Shown: positions 58,079-64,000 of the stretch, in pieces
How the letters are laid out: each line of letters begins with the position of its first letter
Position numbering within the stretch: the first letter of the stretch is position 1
From: Larix kaempferi
Taxonomy: Eukaryota; Streptophyta; Pinopsida; Pinales; Pinaceae
Direction: 5' to 3'
Length of the DNA: 64,000 nucleotides
NCBI GenBank assembly: GCA_027924585.1
Contig: BSBM01000151.1
Location: 11,926,001 to 11,990,000, forward strand
Program-made: the position numbers and the translations under genes
The notes under the pieces: generated by a model
Told to the model about the DNA's origin: nothing
Databases searched by the model: none
The model's input: the letters and a program-made list of their open reading frames with translations, nothing else

Positions 58079-59191
58079 ATGATAATTGGTATTAAACCAA
58101 ATGCATGCATTCACAAGATGTGGTTGGCATTTGTTGATCAACAAATATTTATCATAATCAATAGGAATGCACACAATATATGTAAATTTGTGTCAGTTTC
58201 TTGGACACATGGCCCAAGGTGGGGCAAGAGCTTATGTGAGGCATTTAATAACAAAACCATTGGTTCCTGTGCATTTCCTTTTCCTTTGGATGGGTATGGA
58301 GTTTTCGTAGTTTCAACGGAATCAGATAGTGCTAGGGGTCCAGACTCTTTTCCACGGAGCCACCTCTCGAATGTCTACAAGGCAGTAACTAAGGCTAGAA
58401 GGGGCATTGTTTCATCTTCTCAAAGGAGGTCAATGAGTGCAGGAGATGAGGTGGATGACATCTTGTTTCCACTGGATGATGTTTTGTGCCATGACCTTAG
58501 TGAGAGTAAGTCCCAATAGTGCATCTAGAAGAATATTTTTCAGAACAATCTAGCTCTGGGGGAAGACATGGCCATGAATGATGTGGTCTCAATGTCGGAG
58601 AAGGCAGGGTTGGTAGATTTGTTGGGCACCATATGAGCATATCTACTTAAAGGTGTTGGATGAATGAAAACTGGGATGTAAAGTTGGTTTACACTTTGCG
58701 TCTATTTACTCTGGACAAAGAATGGGATGGTTATGGGTGATTTTCAAGTCCCCAGAGGACATTATGACAATATTGGGAGTTCTCTTGATGTGGGGTTTTA
58801 TGCCCTTAAACTTGAAGTGTTGGACTCAAGAATGGCCCTTATCTCTCAAAAAACATGTTTGGAAAGACAATCAGTTGGAGGCGAATGGTGGTTATCAGTC
58901 TCAGAAGAGCCCTTCAATATCACTGGATACTCATAAAGACCTTCCGAAGGTAGATAAGCTCAAAGGTCAGCTGGATACTGATAATTGGACTTCTTGGGCT
59001 GCTAACTATCCAGATGGAGGTCCCCTAGAAGCAACATACGACTACACTCATGCATGATTTTAATATGGAGAGGATGTTTCTCTCATTGAAATTTTATCCC
59101 TGGATCCTGTAGTAGGTTTGTTAATCGAGGTTCCAATGGTGAAATATTCCAAGGATTTTGAGGATCGTGGAGTGGAAGGCCTTTGTGGTGA
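58079..59191 (+). pseudogene. DUF4283-like remnant with an unrecognised N-terminal frame
   Basis: A 146-codon open frame (58079-58519, starting MIIGIKPNACIHKMW) is followed by broken frames reading NNLALGEDMAMNDVVSMSEK, then MNENWDVKLVYTLRLF and LDKEWDGYG, SPEDIMTILG and PLNLKCWTQEW. The second part has the look of a DUF4283 domain, as in LINE ORF1 proteins (core with W, a fold-closing FxSPED and LKxW). I do not recognise the first part. No endonuclease or RT follows; the gag-only LTR element cuts in at 59192. It is either the ORF1 end of a LINE or a decayed host gene of that family. Confidence 0.4.
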
Positions 59192-60290
59192 TGTAATATC
59201 CCAATTTTGACCCCATTGCATTAAAAATGTTGAATGATGTAAATATGCTAGTGTAAATTCCTAGTGCGGAACTCGAGGCCAAGGCCCGACTAGTGAATGG
59301 ATAGGCATGCACGATGTTATATTTTTATTTGGACTGCTTGGTTGGATTTTATGCCTAATTCAAAATGTGTGTAAATATTATGCTGAAAATTAATAAAATT
59401 GTCCAACAATGGTTGTGTAAAGAGCACCAAAGGGGTTATGATTCCACCAGAGGGGAAGAGGAAGGGGGCTTATGGGAAACCCAATCCTATGTTGCCAAGT
59501 GTCAACCTTAGAAATCACACCTAAATTCTGTCATGTGATGAGAATAAGCCAATTGTCTCCTTTTTTTACCATTTTCCAATCATTGATTGCACATGTGAGG
59601 TTGGTGGAAAAAGTCACTTCTTGTAGTTATTGAAGCATGGGGGTTGTGACAGTTGTGTCAACTGTCAGCTGTCCTATTTCTTCTATGGTCAGAAGCCATG
59701 TCAGCTATCTTTTCACCCTTACCTCATATCCTTAGATTCAACACTTTTTTGGATGATTATTCTATTCTCATTCTCTCATGCAAACTGCTACTCCACGTAG
59801 AGTTATTCCATTGTTGTTGATGTCCATTTACCAGATAGTGTATCAAACCCATAAATTCGAATTAGAAGACAGAGTTGCATTCCTGGAAGGGAATATAGAA
59901 ACCTGTAGGCGTCCCCTTCACCCTGGTGGACTCATATCTCAGCTTGGGGGTGGCATCCCAGCAAAAAGAGTATATGCTGGATGGAGTGCCTATGGTTGGG
60001 TGGAAAAGCGTTCTTACAGAGCCAGTTGCTTGGATCTTCGTTGAATAAAGATAAGTACTCTCATGTATTTGAATCTGAACTATTTTATTTCATTCTTGGA
60101 ATGTTTATGCTTGCATTTGTTTGCTAGATGTGCGTGGACAGATTTTAAATTCCACTGTGCATGTTTATTTATGTTTTGCACACATTTTGTTTGTTGAAAA
60201 ATCGTATTATGCATTTGGGGTGAATTATTAGAGCCCCGGTTTGAACAACGTCCCCTCCTGATGATCACATTGGGTGAGGGGGACGTTACA
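59192..60290 (+). repeat. 5' LTR of element F
   Basis: TGTAATATCCC to GGGGGACGTTACA. It matches 63624-64000 over the first 370 bases with a mismatch every 20-40 bases. An 88-codon frame inside it (59778-60044) has no motif. Confidence 0.9.
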
Positions 60291-60293
60291 GCG

Positions 60294-60306
60294 TGGTATC
60301 AAAGCT
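60294..60306 (+). other. Primer-binding site of element F
   Basis: TGGTATCAAAGCT begins three bases after the LTR end; one mismatch to the initiator tRNA-Met word TGGTATCAGAGC. Confidence 0.8.
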
Positions 60307-60650
60307 CTTGGTTGCAATACTAAAGCTGCATGGGCCATAGATCATGAGCTATAGGAAAAAATGAGAGGCAATGCCGTAAAAATCCATTTCTGTTAATTCC
60401 AATGAAGGAGACGGGAGTGAGTTGGAGTTGTTTAGAAAAAAAAAAATTCCCGTCATTGACCAATGAAAGACCTTCACAAAACCTTAAATTTTGAAATTGG
60501 GGAAATTTTGGTTGGGCCCCACCCGTGCCAAGTGGCAGGGTGACATGGAGGAGCCATGTGGGCAGGAGGTCTGGCCTGGAGGATCTACATGGGAAGAGGC
60601 TGCGACATGGACCGGACACATCAGACCTGAGTGCACAGGTAACCAGATGG

Positions 60651-61238
60651 GAGGAAGTGCGAAAGCGGTTTCGCAATGGGCGAAGGCGGTTTTCCTTACC
60701 ACTCTTCTAACTTGCAAAATCATGTGGTGCCGACACGTGGAAGGCGGTTTAGGATTTCGCAACCACCCACAACTCCATCCTAGTGCACATGTTGGTGATG
60801 CGAAATGGATGTGGGTCATTGATCTTCTCACCACCCAATCAATGACCGTTGATCTCTTCCATTGTTTAACCATACTCCAATGGTCACTTCGCGGTGTTAT
60901 ATCCCGTGCTTCTTTTTCTAGGGGAACCTACCTCCACTGTAGATCTCACTTGCCGCTCCATTCTGAACCATTTATCTTTTCCACCGTTTAATCATAAAGG
61001 AGGAAGTGTGAAGGTGGTTTCACAGTGGTGAAAGGTGGTTTCCCTTACCACCCTACCAACTTGCGAAATCATGTGATGCTGACACATGGATGGGGGTTTA
61101 TAATTCCGCAACCACTTATCACTTTACTCTGGCATGCATGTTTGCGGCACGAAATGAATGTAAGCCGTTGATCTGCCACCAATCGATCAATCGTCGTTGA
61201 TCTTATCCCCTATTTAACCATGTCTCAATGGTTAACCA
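60651..61238 (+). repeat. Tandem repeat in the element F leader, period 349
   Basis: GAGGAAGTGCGAAAGCGGTTTC at 60651 recurs as GAGGAAGTGTGAAGGTGGTTTC at 61000, and the similarity runs on for about 240 bases, through CTTGCRAAATCATGTG to ATTTAACCAT. Confidence 0.8.
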
Positions 61239-61640
61239 AATTCTAAATTTTTGTAGGAAACAGAGTTGTAAAATCAGATTTTTTTATTTTGGTGATAATT
61301 ACTAATGGTTGTTTGGCTATCTAGAACCGTGTCAGGAGGACATGATGTAGGTGGATGTTCATGTATGGTAGTAGGCATAAAACCATAATGGACAAATTGA
61401 TGTCACTTACAAGAGCTAGACAATATGAGGATGGCCTCATGGTTAAAACAAATCAATTTGCGTAGGAGACAGAACTGTAAATTCATGTTTGGATTTAATA
61501 ATTAATGCTATTGTCTGATTATGGAAATCAGATTTGAATTTGATTGTTAAATGTTGATGATTGTTTGGCTATTTGATAAGTGTGCCAGGAAGACACATTG
61601 CAGGAAGACCATGTGTGATGGCCTGCAGAATCCAAACTTC
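61230..61640 (+). repeat. Second tandem repeat in the element F leader, period about 211
   Basis: GGTTAACCAAAT ... GTAGGAAACAGAGTTGTAAA ... GGTTGTTTGGCTAT at 61230 recurs as GGTTAAAACAAAT ... GTAGGAGACAGAACTGTAAA ... GATTGTTTGGCTAT at 61441. Confidence 0.75.
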
Positions 61641-62264
61641 ATGGGAAGGATCCATGCTTTGGAAATGGGTTTCGGGTGAAACGCCATTGTAAATTTGATA
61701 ATGTCTCAGTTGAACTGCATGTGGTAAACCATGAGAGTGAGATGGTAAAGATTACGTCAGTAAGACATATGAGGGTTTTGGAACATAAAAATGAGTTGGG
61801 ATGGAAAACCGAGGGACTGTCAACTTAGAGAAGGGATCCCCCATTCCTCACAAGTGAAGAGAAAATACATCTGCAAATGGATAAGTGTTCTGCAACCCTA
61901 GCTGATATATATACATGTTTAATTACTAGAGTTAATGTGCAAAGCATGTTTTGATTTTATTTCAGATTGCTTGAAGTATGATTAAGGCCTACAGGGTTCA
62001 CATCAGTGAGATGTGCACACCTTTCTGTTGACGAGTCATGTTAGGGTTGTCAATATTGACTACACCCTAAGGGAATGGACGCATTCCTGGTGTTTCAATA
62101 TTTGACAGTGAATGTTATGAAATGTGGTTACAATTTTAGAGCATCGATACTGATGAGCTTGCATATCCATCTTATGTTGGCAGCTTGAACAGATGCAATT
62201 GGTACTTCACCCTAAAGAAGCAAAGTGAATAAGGTTGTTGTGAGGGGTTGTGGTGGAAGGGTTG

Positions 62265-62430
62265 TTGCATTCCTAATAAGCCCAGTCGGTGTACTGGCTT
62301 GGAAATGGTTACTCGGATGTTGTGGAGGATGTGGAGGGTTGTTGTGAATGTGAAGAGTTGTTATGTGTATGAAGGGTGTTATTGCCTGATAAACCCAGTC
62401 AGAGAACTGGCTTGGAAATGGTTATTGAAA
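62265..62430 (+). repeat. Repeated small hairpin in the element F interior, period 113
   Basis: AAGCCCAGTCGGTGTACTGG at 62278 and AAACCCAGTCAGAGAACTGG at 62391, both followed by CTTGGAAATGGTTA. CCAGT and ACTGG pair in both copies while the loop differs. Confidence 0.7.
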
Positions 62431-63042
62431 TGAATGATGGTGCTAGTGGACTTGTGTGGGTCCTAGAAACCAAAGGTTTTGTGGGAAATCATGGGAAATA
62501 GTTCCTTGGATGAGAGGCCTGAGACAGACCTTAGACACTAAGTGTCATAGCCAAGAGAGGGCACTTCAAGCATTCACATTGAAGTGAAAGAGGCTAGGAA
62601 CATGAAACCACAGTGGTGGTGTGGCTCCATATTGGAACAAGACTAAGAGGGGGAAACCCTTACTCTTCTATTTCCTTTTGACTGATACATCTTAGAAACA
62701 AAATATTGTTGAGTGCATGTCATGGCTGAAAATAGATTGTGTTTAATTGCTTGAAATGAATTGTGAATGCTGAAATAGTTAATTCCCTATGAAAGGATGA
62801 ACATGAATGAGTTCATGTGTATGTTGGGAAAGCATGAAAAGTGTGAAAGTCTCATGAATAAAGCATGTACACTCCATGTAAATTGGGAAAATAATTGACT
62901 GATTTTAATGTTTATGCTATGCTTGGCCTAACAAAGAATTGCCATGATGAATTTCATAGGTAAGAAATTGAAGCAATTGATTGCCGTTGATACAAGCAAG
63001 TGTTGATAGTAAGAAAAGTGTCGTCAGTTATGCACATTGACC

Positions 63043-63513
63043 ATGGAAGCAGACCAAAAGATATTTGATTTGGCTGAAAATATTCTTCAAATGATTACCA
63101 AGACCCAAGAAAATCTTGGATAGATGCTCAAGCTACAGAAGCAACAAAATGAGATGAACCACAAGGTTTTGTAGGACTCTATTTTTCTGCAAAGAGAGGT
63201 GAAAAGAATTCTGGGAGAAATCAGCAGTGGGAAGGAAAGTGGATCAATGAAGAAGCATTCATACAATCATACCATTAAGAAATGTTCTAGGCTGGAAGAC
63301 TCCAGGGAAAAGGAGCAAGTAAAGAAAAAGTAGCCACTGAAATGTTGGGAATCTGGAGGAAATCATTGCCTCCATAACTTCCCAACAAAGGATAGCAAGA
63401 AGAATTATAGCCATGAAGTTTCTAGACTTATGGATCAACTGGAAGGTCAAAGTCAACAGGAGCATTTTGTTGAAACCAAGGACTTGGTCCTGGAAGGTCA
63501 AAGTAAAAGATGA
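63043..63513 (+). pseudogene. Gag-like frame of element F with a ruined zinc knuckle
   Basis: From ATG 63043 it reads MEADQKIFDLAENILQMI, helical and coiled-coil-like, with three TAG stops. Near 63340 it has PLKCWESGGNHCLHNFP, which looks like a CCHC knuckle (C-W-x-C-G-G-N-H...C-P) with two Cys changed to Ser and Phe. It ends at TGA 63511, about 95 bases before the polypurine tract. Gag would package the element RNA. The upstream part of gag is too decayed to follow. Confidence 0.55.
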
Positions 63514-63608
63514 AATGCAGGATAGACCTGCCCCATTTTATGGATTTTGGAGATGTGTAAAGTGTGTATGCATTCCTAAGTACTGGAACACCGAGGACGG
63601 TGTTATTC

Positions 63609-63623
63609 CAAGGGGGAGGGGAT
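63609..63623 (+). other. Polypurine tract of element F
   Basis: CAAGGGGGAGGGGAT directly precedes the TG of the right LTR. Confidence 0.85.
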
Positions 63624-64000
63624 TGTAATATCCCAATTTTGACCCCATTGCATTAAAAATGTAAATGATGTAAATATGCTAGTGTAAATTCCTAGTGCGG
63701 AGCTCAAGGCCAAGGACTGACTAGTAAATGGATAAGCATGCATGATGTTATATTTTTATTTGGACTATTTGGTTGGATTTTATGCCTAATTCAAAATGTA
63801 TGTAAATATTATGTTGAAAATTAATAAAATGATCCAACAATGGCTTTGTAAAGAGCACCAAAGGGGCTATGATTCCACCAGAGGGGAAGAGGAAGGGGGC
63901 TTATGGGAAACCCAATCCTATGTTGCCAAGTGTCAACCTTATAACTCACACCTAAATTCTATCATGTGATGAGAATAAGCCAATTATCTCCTTTTTTGAC
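63624..64000 (+). repeat. 3' LTR of element F, cut by the window end
   Basis: First 377 bases of the LTR, matching 59192 onwards. Confidence 0.9.

Larger units (their letters stand above)
59192..64000 (+). mobile_element. Gag-only LTR retrotransposon, runs off the window (element F)
   Basis: A left LTR of 1099 bp (59192-60290), an initiator-Met primer site, a 3.3 kb interior and the first 377 bases of the right LTR. The interior contains one gag-like frame next to the polypurine tract and no protease, RT or integrase, so the element must have used enzymes of a relative. Both LTRs begin TGTAATATCCCAATTTTGACC. Confidence 0.85.

Noticed and set aside
60491-60991. Frames of 129 and 166 codons on opposite strands in the element F leader
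   Set aside because: They overlap a tandem repeat whose second copy does not keep them open; no motif.

Overview
The window reads as land-plant nuclear DNA built almost entirely of decayed, nested retrotransposons. I found no host gene, tRNA, rRNA or CRISPR array that I can support. The families point to a plant: Ty3/gypsy chromoviruses primed by initiator tRNA-Met, a Tat-like gypsy element, and L1-type LINEs with a DUF4283 plus zinc-knuckle ORF1 and an RNase H tail on ORF2. The density of old, nested copies would suit a very large genome such as that of a gymnosperm. That last step is inference; the species cannot be read from the sequence.

Layout, left to right. Positions 1-3150 are one copy of a duplicated segment: the last codons of a gypsy polyprotein, a 918 bp LTR and about 2.2 kb of flank. 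The second copy lies at 22516-25669. A Tat-like element without reverse transcriptase spans about 3197-16744. Into it is inserted a small LTR element (10359-13411) that encodes only a coiled-coil protein. A LINE scrap (16880-17340) separates this from chromovirus A (17396-23498, plus strand). Chromovirus B (about 26545-32345, minus strand) has two LTRs and a pol that begins near the end of protease. A featureless stretch follows (32346-35169), then a 5'-truncated LINE (35170-37660, minus), a second coiled-coil LTR element (37926-39778, plus), and a LINE scrap of a different clade (40290-40980, plus).

The right third holds two near full-length L1-type LINEs on the minus strand. LINE-C (40994-48327) is flanked by a probable 13 bp target duplication. 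It carries ORF1, ORF2 (endonuclease, RT, zf-RVT, RNase H) and a third, unrecognised 335-codon ORF downstream whose ATG overlaps the ORF2 stop. LINE-D (about 50632-57612) has ORF1 and ORF2 but no ORF3. Between them lies AT-rich DNA with one tRNA-derived SINE and a run of independent short tandem duplications. The window ends in a gag-only LTR element (59192 to beyond 64000) with a long leader full of tandem repeats.

All the coding regions look dead. Stops in the two big LINEs are mostly TAG, which fits deamination of methylated CAG sites. The items most worth following up are the LINE-C ORF3 with its chained stop/start overlaps, the coiled-coil-only LTR family with a hairpin that keeps its shape but not its sequence upstream of the TATA box, the 64 bp duplication flush with one of these elements, and the tRNA-like A/B boxes in the LINE-C leader.
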